This document shows positions 23,176-41,100 of a stretch of 64,000 bases of DNA, in pieces. The stretch spans positions 19,444,795 through 19,508,794 of the forward strand of contig OZ026598.1 of assembly GCA_964020085.1 (NCBI GenBank), given 5' to 3'. The notes under the pieces are model-generated. The model was not told the origin of the DNA, ran no database searches, and saw only the letters and a list, made by a program, of their open reading frames with translations. The DNA is from Micromussa lordhowensis (lineage: Eukaryota; Cnidaria; Anthozoa; Scleractinia; Lobophylliidae). A program made the position numbers and the translations under genes. Positions within the stretch are counted from its first letter, which is position 1, and each line of letters begins with the position of its first letter.

Positions 23176-25364
23176 GTAAGTCAAATATTATGTTTTTAAA
23201 ACGTGATGCCATGAATTGAAAGTTTCTACTTAAATTGCAAGATGGACTGACGGAGATTTTTTTAAGTAATTTCTGTAATGATTTTGCATGTACAGCTTTT
23301 TGACATGATTTCGAAATTTTACACCCTTTGAACCTTCGAAGTTCTCTTGTAAACTCGGAGCGTTAGAGAGAAATTTTGTACATTTGTGTACAGCATTTTC
23401 GTTTCTGCCACAATTTTTAAATTTTGCATCTGCGACAAAAAACATTTGTCTATCTAAATGACACAGTACTTTCTTAGGCTCCCATATGCGTAATGGAGCC
23501 AAGATAAATATTGCTTACTCTCTTATTCCCTGAAAACCTGTCAGGGATGCGGGCAATTTTGATATGTCAAACGACTTTTTAAGTAAAATTTGGATAAAAC
23601 TATCTTTAAATAAATCTGATTTATAAACCAAAACGTTCCTAATGCAGATTACAGGCGTTTTGGTCAAATTATCTAAGAATTGCATTGAAAGTCAGCTGAA
23701 AACCGTGATGACGGATAGCTAATGTCCAGTGTTTCACTGCGCGTCAAATGGACCCAAAAACACCAGGTCCAGTAAATTTGGGTCAGAAGGTCTGACATTA
23801 ATCGTCTCTTTTTTGAAGCCAGTATTTATTTGAAACTTAACTGTATTATGAAATTCCGTGCCGGGTAGGAGGAGCGGGGAGACAAAGTTTATTTTAACTT
23901 GAGCTCAAAGTAGTGTAACCACAGACATCACTATTCAAACTTCCTTTACCTTTTACTGAATTTTCCCTGACTTTTCCCTGACAAAAAATACAATTTCCCT
24001 GACCAAATAAGTAAAAAATGTCAGATATAGTAGCGACCTCCAGCCTCTACTCCCTTACAGCCCTCCTCCCTAACCATTCATTTCAGACGGATGAGTTTTC
24101 AGCAAACTGAATTTTGCTTCCTTATTAAAAATAAAACATCGCTTAGGCCACAGCGACCCGAACTGTTTCCTCTCTCTAATTTTTTTCTGCCGTCAATGGC
24201 AGTCAAATAACCGGAATGTTATAATTTTCATTTTCCCTAGCTTTCATTCAAAATGTTAGTTTTCCACCCGACTCAAAACAAAATTAATTGACTTAGACAG
24301 TGAATAACTTTTTTTTTACCCCTGCCCATATACTCGACTCGTGGCAACCCCGCAGAGGAGGGTGGTACGCGCAAGTGGTGATGGGATACTTAATGAAAAG
24401 TCTAGTTTAGGTAAAGGAGTGATTAGTAATCGAAGGTCGATTATTTGCGAAACGTCCGCATTACTTATTGGAATATAACACCGGGGTTTATTACAGATGG
24501 TACACTTCAAAGAAAGATTGGTTGCAATACGCCATAATGAATTTTCTCCCAGCCCACAAACATCCAAGAGTCAGTCACTATGTTCCTCTCTATTATTCTA
24601 TTTTTATTCCTTTTTCGAGTTAATCAGTATTGCATTGTCTGTAACAGTAATGCGCTTTCGCAGAAAACGAACACACAAGCAAATAGCAACAAACGAAGCA
24701 ATTGCATCTGATCACATGATCGTGTAGGAAAAGGCGGCAGGACTTTATTTCTTATTCAGGGTAATATATTGAGCGAGCAACTGGCGGATTTCAAATACAT
24801 ATATCTTATTAGACGTTTTGGTGTGTAGTATCGCTGTATATTTTTACGAGTTGTGCAGTATTTTGATTTATTACTCCAACGATTTCTTTTCCCAAAATTC
24901 TGACTTGCCAAGGTTTTGAACTTCACGCGGCCGGGAGGAATGAGACGAGTACAAATATCTGTCATTTGTACTCGTTTCGCGCGATATTTGTACTCTAGGA
25001 AGCAGGGTTGGATAATAATTAGCAGTATGGAAAATAACTAATAAGTAATAAGAGAGAAAATGTTAAAACTCTTGACCCGCAAACAATGTACGATGACCCA
25101 AGACATGACAGGTTACCATCATAGGCTAAGGAGGGCCGGTTACATAACATTATAATTTTTTTCGTTTCTTTTTTCCCTGTGGCTTAGTATTCTGTGATGA
25201 TGTTTTGAGTTCTTCCACGGAGATCTGTCCTAGGTGGAAAAGAGATGGATTATGCCAAACCGCCCACGCAACGACGTTCTGCATGGCAACATGCAATCAC
25301 TGTAGGCGAGGTACAGCAAGACATTCATCGTTTTCCTTGATGAATTTTGACTTCTTCTACTGAT
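23176..25364. other. Gene-free stretch
   Basis: No coding exon or clear element seen. It contains AT-rich unique-looking sequence and a small palindromic gagtacaaatat cluster at 24946-24998. Confidence 0.4.
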
Positions 25365-25600
25365 GTCATGTCATGTCACAGAGTGGTGTTACATTTCATG
25401 TCACGTAACGTCACATCAAGCCATTTCATTTCATGTTACACATGTTTAGTCTCGTCAGGTCACACCATGTCATGTTACATGTATGTCATTTCAGTGTCAT
25501 GATACGATATTTCATGTCACGACACGTCACATCAAACCATTTTATGTCATGTCATTCATACTAATTTGCGTCATGTCACTTCATGTCATCTCATTTCAAG
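25365..25600. repeat. Degenerate TCATG/GTCAC repeat before the WSC gene
   Basis: Many copies of tcatgtca and cacgtcacatca occur. Two longer phrases, tttcatgtcacgtaacgtca and tttcatgtcacgacacgtca, each run on into a catcaa-ccatttt segment and lie about 115 bases apart, so part of this is a direct duplication. Confidence 0.7.
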
Positions 25601-25604
25601 TTAT

Positions 25605-26772
25605 ATGAAGTCACGAAATCAATACTACGGTATCTTTGTGATTCTTACGTTTCTACATGCATGTGCGTTGTGTTGGCCAGTTGTGCTTATAGAAGTCTAT
25701 GCATCCGTTAAATCAAATCATCCAATTCAAGCCAAGATTTTTAAGCTCAGAACTGACCAAACGGAACGGTTATTCAATACTACTTGTAGTACTACCACAA
25801 CTTCAGTAATGTTTTTAAAGACAAGTACTGTGAGTAAGAAATACAAATAGAATTTGAAGGAATCTCCGAAACGAAGGATATTTGAAACAAATCAACCCAC
25901 AAATGTAGACAACACCAGAAAAAAAAAAAAATAACAACAACAACAACAACAATAACAATAATAATAATAATAATAATTTCCCGGCAGAGAATAAGCGAAC
26001 AGTTCTCGATGTGCGTTACGAAGGATGTTACCGCGACGGATTTCAGAGCGACTTTGAGAGGATTATGCCAATAAAACGCGAGCTCATTGGAGTGAAGTCA
26101 TGTACGAGTGAATGCCACTTGAAGGGTTACCCGTATGCTGCTATACAAAACGCCCAGTTCTGCATGTGTTCCCGAAAATATGGAGATTATGGACTGGCTG
26201 ATGACGAGAGCGAATGCCGCAGAGAGTGCCTCGCCGGTTCCCCCGATGAGAAATGCGGTGGGCCATGGAGGAATGCCGTGTACAGAATAGGTACATTTTG
26301 CGCACCCTTTTGTTCCAAGTTGTCCCTATTTCCACGCTTTAATAACGCTGCCAAATACCACATGGAACCAGCTACCAACAAAATCGTAATCTCCTATTAA
26401 TCGCTGAAAATTATGTTCTGTCAGACTAGCAAGCAATAAGTTTAGTACTCGTAATAAGGTCCTCGTTCCAATTAAGCAAATACCATGGTCCTTCAATCCC
26501 AAACCACTCGACTCTCTCAAAGCCTTTTTATCGCTCCAAAGAAATTCCATAAACCGTCTAGGGATCACTTCCACCACTGACTACTGTTTTTTTAATGATA
26601 TATTTCCGCAGCTTCCAGAGAATTGTTGAGCTCAGGTGTAAACTTGAAAGACGTGGAAGAAAGGCTTATAAACGCGGCACCTCAAGAGCATGGAATGGAA
26701 AGCCGGGCTTATGACGGATTAGCTCATCAATTGGAACGCTTGAGGGCAAAAAGGAGCCTTTACAAGAGATAG
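25605..26772 (+). CDS. Small secreted WSC-domain protein, 230 aa (three exons)
   Basis: Exons 25605-25833, 25988-26290 and 26612-26772; phases 1 and 1; the total is 693 nt including TAG at 26770-26772. Exon 1 starts MKSRNQYYGIFVILTFLHAC, a signal peptide or N-terminal anchor, and goes on with a Ser/Thr-rich stretch. Exon 2 is one WSC domain: YEGCYRDG at its start, then CTSECHLKGYPYAAIQ, FCMCSRKYGDYG, ECRRECLAGSPDEKCGG and AVYRI, with the eight cysteines of the carbohydrate-binding fold. Exon 3 encodes a charged helical tail ending in RAKRSLYKR, with dibasic sites. Donor gtaaga after 25833 is preferred over gtgagt three bases earlier because only it keeps the frame. WSC domains bind glycans in wall sensors, polycystin-1 and secreted proteins; the ligand here is unknown. 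Confidence 0.8.
25922..25978. repeat. A-run followed by (CAA)n(TAA)n microsatellite
   Basis: A 12-base A-run is followed by caacaacaacaac and then ataataataataataata. It sits in the first intron of the WSC gene immediately before the acceptor at 25985-25987. Confidence 0.9.
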
Positions 26773-29045
26773 GTAGTCTTTCTTCTCACCGTATACACTC
26801 GTGATTTAAACATTGCCTTCCCCGGGCTCCGGACTACTGCAATTTGGGCATAGAGCAGTCAATCTGTAATCTTGTCGCACGTCGCGGGTTACTAAAGGTT
26901 TATACTACTAAGTTTTTGCGGCTGTACCAGCACAAACAAAATAATCTCACACTACTCTTTTAACTACGACTGAATGATACTTCAACCATTCGAGTAAGAC
27001 TACTCAGCATATAGCGTTAAAGATGTCGTACAGACTTTTCCATCCAGTCTACTTAGTTTCCATTTCTAAAAAAAAAAACTTCAAAAGAAGGACAAGTACT
27101 CGTGCGTGTATGTTAACTTTTAGACAAGGAATATTCTTACACCCTCGCCGATTCTCCAATATCCCAAATTTCAAAAACTTCGCGAGTTGTCAAATTGTCT
27201 TGAAATTACGGCAATCCCAATTCAAGTTTACGTATGGAAAGGGGGTTGGGGGGGGGGGGGGGGAAAGGGGTAAAATACAAAACAACAAATATCTAATAAC
27301 AGCAATGTTCCAATCACGGGTGCGAGTGATAAGAAAATCAGTGGTAAATCATATTTTTTGGTATTTATAGTTTTCTTGGACATTTGGGAAAAAATAGCAA
27401 TTATAGTTTACTCAAAGGATCTCCAAAAAGAAACAGCCAAGACATCAAAATCACTACCAACTGTCTTGGGAATTTCAGTTTGAAGTCGAGACTCTTTCCT
27501 TCTAGGATGATCCAGTATTTGTTGTTTGCCAACTTGTTAACTTAAACTTAAGTACAGATCTAAAGTGCTAAGGAGTTAGGAATCATTTGTTGCTAGCCAG
27601 CTGGGATTTGAGGATGATTCAGTTACAACGATTTTGTTTGTTTGCTTGTTCGATGTTTGTAAAATGGGAATAAAATAAATAACTGACTGGCTTCAGTGTT
27701 CATTGATTTTGTGTTTGGATTCTGGCTCATGAATTTGAACCGGTTAGGACGAGCATCAAACACTGGAAGTGGTACGCTGTTTAATTTGCTAACAGAGCAT
27801 CGCGGCGGGACGTTAAGTTTAAAAAAATTACGGATGGTATGCATGTATATATAGCGCTTAATGATGTTCGCGTCAGACTTGCACCCCAACTACTCTTTTT
27901 CGAGGTGCAGAGTTTCACAACTTCCAATTCCCAAAGCAAGAAAATTAAAAAGAATACCGTACCGACACAGGTTTTGGTTGTGTCCTGGTGTACCGGTACA
28001 CAGAGGGAATAACTATTGTACTCCTTTGTTTACAAGCCTTTGTTTAGCTGTTGCATATTGTTGGGTCTAGTGTACCGGTACACGAGGACAGAACCCAGGT
28101 TTTTAAGGAACTGTTTGTCAACCCAGATCCTATTTGTGACCAGAGACGAGTTGCACGGCTAATCTTAGGGAAAACCACCACGATACTCAGGAGACCTATT
28201 CCAGTTTAGAACAACAAGATGTAGCAAGTTGCTCTGCAGTCGGACACAATTCTTCGCATGAACGGCAAGGAAGAAACGTGATGATAAAATTATTATCCAA
28301 TCTTCCTGCCTCTACGTTCAGTTTTCATTAAAACGTACAACGTTTACAGTCCCCCAGGTCACGTCTTCATGCATACATGTACCTCAGTTCTCTCTAGCCT
28401 CAAATATATTAGTATTACAGCGCTATTATTTAGTGACCCACATAGACGTCGTACAACTCAACGGTTTGCATCGTGTCCAAGGTCTACCAATACCAATAAT
28501 AATAATAAAAGAAACAAAGCAGAGAGCTTTGTTCTTCATCATCGGCTTTGTCCTAGGCCAATTCTGTTAGGATGATAGTGCCTGAAAACATTAAAACATA
28601 TAGATAAGTGGAGAACAACTTAATCTTTCCAGCTCACAATAACTAAAAACAAGAAACCAGTCGTGTCTGCGATTTCTTTCCGAGTACGGTACATGTAAAT
28701 ACTTTCGTTAGCTACTCAAACATTGACAACGAAATCGTAGGACAGTACGTTACCTCCATTTAACTAACGTTTTACACGGTACTATCCTGACATTTGATTA
28801 GTTTTCCTGAGTACCTAAAACTTTGATTGCAAATTTTCCTACGAGGTTTTCACCAGAGACAATAATTTTCAACCGCATCATATGCGGTGTTTGTCCACTC
28901 TTGATTCTACACTTAGTCGACAAATGCGTTAACCAAACACGTTGTTTTCAAAATTAGCATTATGATACCTTTTTGGCGAATTGTGGTAAAATAAAAGCGG
29001 TTCTGTGGACTTCGGTGCAGTAGTATTTAAGTTGGAGTTCTTCAA
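26773..29045. other. Intergenic stretch
   Basis: No coding exon is supported. It holds a G-run at 27241-27263 and a paired-palindrome element at 27963-28100. The expected last exon of spermidine synthase was looked for here on the minus strand and not found. Confidence 0.45.
27963..28100. repeat. Inverted-repeat element built on two GTGTACCGGTACAC palindromes
   Basis: The 14-base perfect palindrome gtgtaccggtacac occurs at about 27990 and again at about 28070. The outer flanks (aggttttggttgtgtcct and gaggacagaacccagg) are also roughly inverted, so the whole unit folds back. Confidence 0.65.
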
Positions 29046-29099
29046 GTTGATCGTCAGTAAAAACTGTCACGGGATTATCAAATCTTGTGTCCTTACAAA

Positions 29100-29116
29100 A
29101 TGAAAACAATATTTTG
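29100..29116 (+). CDS. Candidate 17-nt first coding exon
   Basis: ATG AAA ACA ATA TTT TG is followed by a strong donor, gtgagtaa. A TATA-like tatttaag lies about 75 bases upstream. It would start a leader MKTIF and leave phase 2. No matching second exon was recognised, so this is tentative. Confidence 0.2.
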
Positions 29117-29457
29117 GTGAGTAATAGTAATTTAAATATTAAGTAGTCTCAGAACTTAAAACATGCCAATTAATAACGAGGAACCATCAATATCTCGAGG
29201 TCGATGAGTGTTGGAAGGATTAAGGCTTCTTCGTGCGCTGACTTCTCTAGTAACCAATAAACCACTTGGTTAAAGTGCCTATGACATGAAAAATAATTGC
29301 TGCGTATTTGGAAGGCTTTTCAAAATACAGAGGAATGGCGTTTTCCTTTTTTGGAATATCTTTTTTGGTTTTAGAGATATTGACGTTTTTGTATTATGTA
29401 AATTAGGAAAGTGATGACGTCATGGGGTTGCAACTAAAATGATAAAATGTTGAATTG

Positions 29458-29886
29458 TCTACTTGCACATGACCCATAATCCCTTGCGTTTTTGGGGGGT
29501 AACCAGTAGAAGAAATGTATGGTATCGTGACAAAAATTAGTTCGGTGAGCTCGCAAAACCAGCTACTAATGCTTAAAAATGCACCAGAATTTACCAAAAT
29601 CATGATAGGAGAAATTTGTACTAGTTTTTAACTAAATGTAGAGAAATTTTTTTTTTGTCCATACATCGTCTGTAAAATTACAAGACGAAGTATGGACAAA
29701 AAAAAATTTCTCTACATTTAGTTATAAACTAGTACAAATTTCTCCTATCATGATTTTGGTAAATTCTGGTGCATTTTTAAGCATTAGTAGCTGGTTTTGC
29801 GAGCTCACCGAACTAATTTTTGTCATGATACCATACATTTCTTCTACTGGTTACAACGCAAAGGATTATGGTTATGTGCAAGTAGC
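29458..29886. repeat. Near-perfect foldback element with arms of about 205 bases
   Basis: The left arm, starting tctacttgcacatgaccca, and the right arm, ending ggttatgtgcaagtag, are reverse complements over almost their whole length, with few mismatches. They meet at a centre of about 15 bases (cgtct gtaaaattac agacg). This would transcribe into a long hairpin. Confidence 0.9.
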
Positions 29887-30106
29887 GAATAAAGAATATC
29901 TTTGGAAATACTGAACAAGTGTTCTTCAAACTTGGCACCAGAAATGCTCATAAAAAGTATTTAGCTTTTTAGACTGGCCCTGAAAGAGGTTACTGAAAAA
30001 ACAAAAACAAAAAAGAAACCAAACACAAAACAAACAAACCGCCAACCAAAAAAGTTCAAACTACATGTGCTTATGTACACAAAAAATAATGTTCAAACTG
30101 ACTAAC

Positions 30107-37040
<6,934 letters not shown>

Positions 37041-37412
37041 GTATTTCTGGTTTATTTGGTCGAAGAAGAAGCCAATCTTTCACGAAATCTGTCCGTCATA
37101 AAGTAAAAGACTCGCAAAGATAACGCACGTGTGTTGTTCATGCGACAGTTTTACCCCTACCCCTCTCTAGCTAAAGGCGCACGACGTTTTCCTCTTTTTT
37201 TTGTCTCGTCCTCATTACAGAGTAATGTTAATATTTTTATCATTATTTTAATACAGATTTATACAGCAAAATTCTCAGTTTCTGAATAAAACAATATTAT
37301 TTCTGACTAAAAAAGAAAGTTATTTTATGTACATCACCCTACACTGGTGAAAAAAAAGCAAAAAGCCGGTACTGTTGCGAAGGACTGGAACTAGTCTAAG
37401 GACATTTCAAAG
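37041..37412. promoter_or_regulatory. Bidirectional promoter interval between SRM and PPIH
   Basis: The start codons of two divergently transcribed conserved genes are 372 bases apart. The SRM side includes a short 5' UTR ending in acatgag|gtaagt. The PPIH side has caaagATGGCGGaag around its ATG, a sequence that also matches a YY1-type motif. There is no TATA box in a convincing position on either side. Both genes are broadly expressed in animals, which suits a shared TATA-less promoter. Confidence 0.6.
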
Positions 37413-37918
37413 ATGGCGGAAGCTTCAAGTTCCACGAGTCACTCGAACCCGTCAAATCCTGTTGTATTCTTTGATATATCCATAGGAGGGCAGGTGAAAA
37501 CATGTTTCTTATTCTCATCTAATGAACGTCAAACTGTAGGTCCTCTTTATTCATGGTACCATCTTTGCTTTGCACGTGCAGGACGTGGGAAGAATGAAAA
37601 TGGAGTTATTCGCTGATGCTGTGCCAAAAACAGCAGAGAACATCAGGTGAGCATTTCTCCTTCGACGAGTTTGGTTCCGGTAAATGGCAAGTGGGTTGAT
37701 TGCAATGATGGAGGCGGTCTGGAGAGGGACGCGGTGGGGCGGAGGATGGGGGAAGTGGGTAGAAAGTGTATTTTTACATTTCAGTTTTAAAAAGGGGGGA
37801 ATAGAAAGGTGAAATTTTCATGTAAATAACTAACATTATTCAAGTGTTAAATGTATTTAGCACTGCTGTGCTAATTGGGGACACTGTAGATTAAGATATG
37901 GGTTATTGACAAAGTGTA

Positions 37919-37950
<32 letters not shown>

Positions 37951-38129
37951 TTTTTTGTGTGTTTATGGACTGAGACGGAGTCGAGGTCAATATACACGCA
38001 AAAAAGAACGAGACCAATATCAAGCCATCTTGACCGAACAAGCTTGGTCAATAAATTAAAGGATTTATTATATGGCTAAGGGAAATTTTTCTTGCGGGAC
38101 AAGGCGGGTAGTCCCGAGCAGGCAAGATA

Positions 38130-38160
<31 letters not shown>

Positions 38161-41100
38161 CAGCGCAGGATTTGATTCATCTTGCCCGCTCACATAGCTA
38201 GCCATATAATAAAAACAAATATTTCAAATAGAATATAATCGATTAAGAATCCCAACTGGTGGGAGGCTGACCAGTTGGCTATTTAGACAACGTGGTTGAG
38301 GAGTTGATCTCGGGACTGCCGAGAACAAATCCAGATAGTGGTAGAGTAGAGGATGTGAACCAGGGACCTCCAGATTTCAAATCCAGCGCCCTAAACTACT
38401 TGGCCACGCCGCCATCTAGAATTTGACCATGATTGTACATCAACCTCAGGTTTTTAAAAGGTAAAAAACCACACGTAACCGTGTTGCAAGGTTAGTAGAC
38501 TAAATGATTATTAGGACTACAGGATTATTTATTTCAACTATACAGCCATGAAAATCGGCGTGGGTGGGGGAGGTCCAGCAATCCCCTGCCTACTAGGACA
38601 GGAATTAAGGGGAGGGGGTACAGCAATCTCTGACTAGGAAGGGATTTTCCCATAAATGGTCAGAAATGTCAATTTTCTGTTCTAATCAATATTTTTCTTC
38701 TCCTTTTTACTACCTAGACAATTTTGCACTGGAGAGTACAGGTGACTGTGTTACAATACTTTGTTGCGCCTTTGTTAAGAGCCCATTAACTGATCTTTTT
38801 GAGCCGTTGCCAGGAAAATTTGTTGTCATATAACCTTTCTTTTTTAGTTACACTGTACTTCAGAGTTCATTTCATGTATTTTAACTTTTCTATGATCAGT
38901 AACACCAGTCATGATGTCATCATGCCATGTCCATGGTTATGCATAAAAATATTACTTAATTGGGACATTTTTTTATTGATTTATTATTTCACTTTCAATC
39001 TTTATTATGCTATGCATAGATTGTGTTTCATTTCTAAAAGTTCAGATTTTGAGAGCATTTCAAAATATTTCAAAAAATCATAATTTTCTGAACAAAGCAT
39101 GACTTCGCAAAAGGAATGCATACATGTAGCTTGGTTTCCAACATTGGATAAAATTGTCACTCGTCGAGAAACACTGTATTCCATGAAAAACCACATATCC
39201 TTCAGCATTTAATGAAACTGGAAGTACCCCTGATATGAATCATAAGTTACTGTATCAGCATATCTGCAGTTGACACACTAAGATCTAACAAAGTGCATGA
39301 ATGCCACACAGATATGATAATTATGGTTTTTCTTTTTTCTTTATTATTTGTTTTTGCTTGAACTTTTTTACTTTGCATTTCGTGAAACATCTAAAATCTA
39401 ACCGAAGATGCCTGTTGTTGAATTGTTTGAATTTTTCCATGCTCACAGCTAACACAAGTAACCCAAAGTGAAATTTCTCCTCCTTAGCAAAGCATGTGAG
39501 TGCACGCATAAATCGGTTAAAGGGCCCTATTGCCTAAAGAGGTTACCATAGTTTTTAAACCTTTTCCACTATTTGAAGTACACAAAGAGAATTCAGATTA
39601 ATGACATTCTGAATAAAGTTTCAAATAGTCGTCTAATATTCATGCCTGAGAATTTACATTATTCATGCACCTCTTGTGAAGGAGGAAGTTTTTTAAATAT
39701 ACTCTGGATATTTTTTAAAACGAGTAATAAACATGTTCCCCACTTGATTAATAGAGTACAGCTGTACATGTACTAGCATTTTTTACAGTATTTTTTTTTA
39801 TTATATACATGTATTTAACATTTGCATTTACATGTACAGTAGTATAAAATTAAATCTAATAGCATTCTATCATGAATGCTGCTCTCTCATAATGGCTACA
39901 CTTAACTCACTGTCGATTCTGTTTTAGATTAAGATACAGTAGCAAGTATGCACTGTGCTTGTGTTAATAAAATGTCATCAGCTTCATTCTTTACGTTTTC
40001 AAAGTGTCTGTGAAGAGGATGAAGATAATGTTTGGAGTGACTAGTACATTGTGGATTTATGCGTGATAGTTCACTCAGGCTATCATGCGATATCATTTAT
40101 TTCTACAGTAACCATGTTAATATATCTTTTGAGCATTGACCAAACTGCAACTTATTTTCTTTTTTTTAATAATATTAACCTTCCTCAGAAAAGATGGAAT
40201 ACCTCAAGGATTCAAGGGGGCCCATTTTCATAGGTTAGTAATAAATATTACTGTTAGATTATATTTGATTTATAGATTGAAGTCTACATTAACACTTCCA
40301 TGTACATGCCTTTTTCAGCTCGCGCTCTAAAAAAAACATTTTCTTTGACATTGATATTCTGGTAAAAAAAAAAAACAAATCAAAGTGTTCATGTAGTTTA
40401 GCATGGTATGTACTCTCATTGTAATTGCATGACAATGATATGCATTAGCAGCGGTCAAAATTTGTTGTGGACTCACTCAGCTGCCCCTTGTGAGTCCACA
40501 ACAAATTTTGACCACCGATGATGCATAAAATTATTGTTGCCAATAAGAGTACAGACCATGCTAAACCACATTTGATTTTGTTAAATGTAATTAATTAACA
40601 TAATAATTTGGAAAAAATCTTACAAAATACGCTAAACATATACATAATTATCTTTAGTGCTCAACACTGTCTTCTATATACAAAAAACATATTGTGATGA
40701 AATGGTCAAGACATGTTCATGTAAGACAAATACAGTAGCTGCTAAATGTTGATTGTTATTCAAAATAACAAGTAAGTAACTTTAAAATAACTTTATTTGC
40801 ATGACAAATACATGTGGCACGATTAGGCCTTAATTGGGGACGCAGTATAAAACAATGACAAGAAGCATTTAGAATTTACTACTGGTTTTAGTTCCTTAAA
40901 CTTTGCACATTGTACAATGTGCATGTGGCAGGTCAAAATGAAATTCAGGTTAAAATGATATTAACCTAGTTTGAGTCTCAATTTCCTTTGTCTTCTAACC
41001 ATAATTATTCATGATCCATGAATAATTAGGGTTAATAGACAAAGGAATTTCATTTTAACCTGAATTTCATTTTGACCCGCAACATACATGTACATGTATG

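Noticed and set aside
23100..26290. Joining the leader exon at 23100-23175 to the WSC exon at 25988
   Set aside because: The phase-1 join makes a TAG codon at the junction; the exon at 25605-25833 joins cleanly instead.
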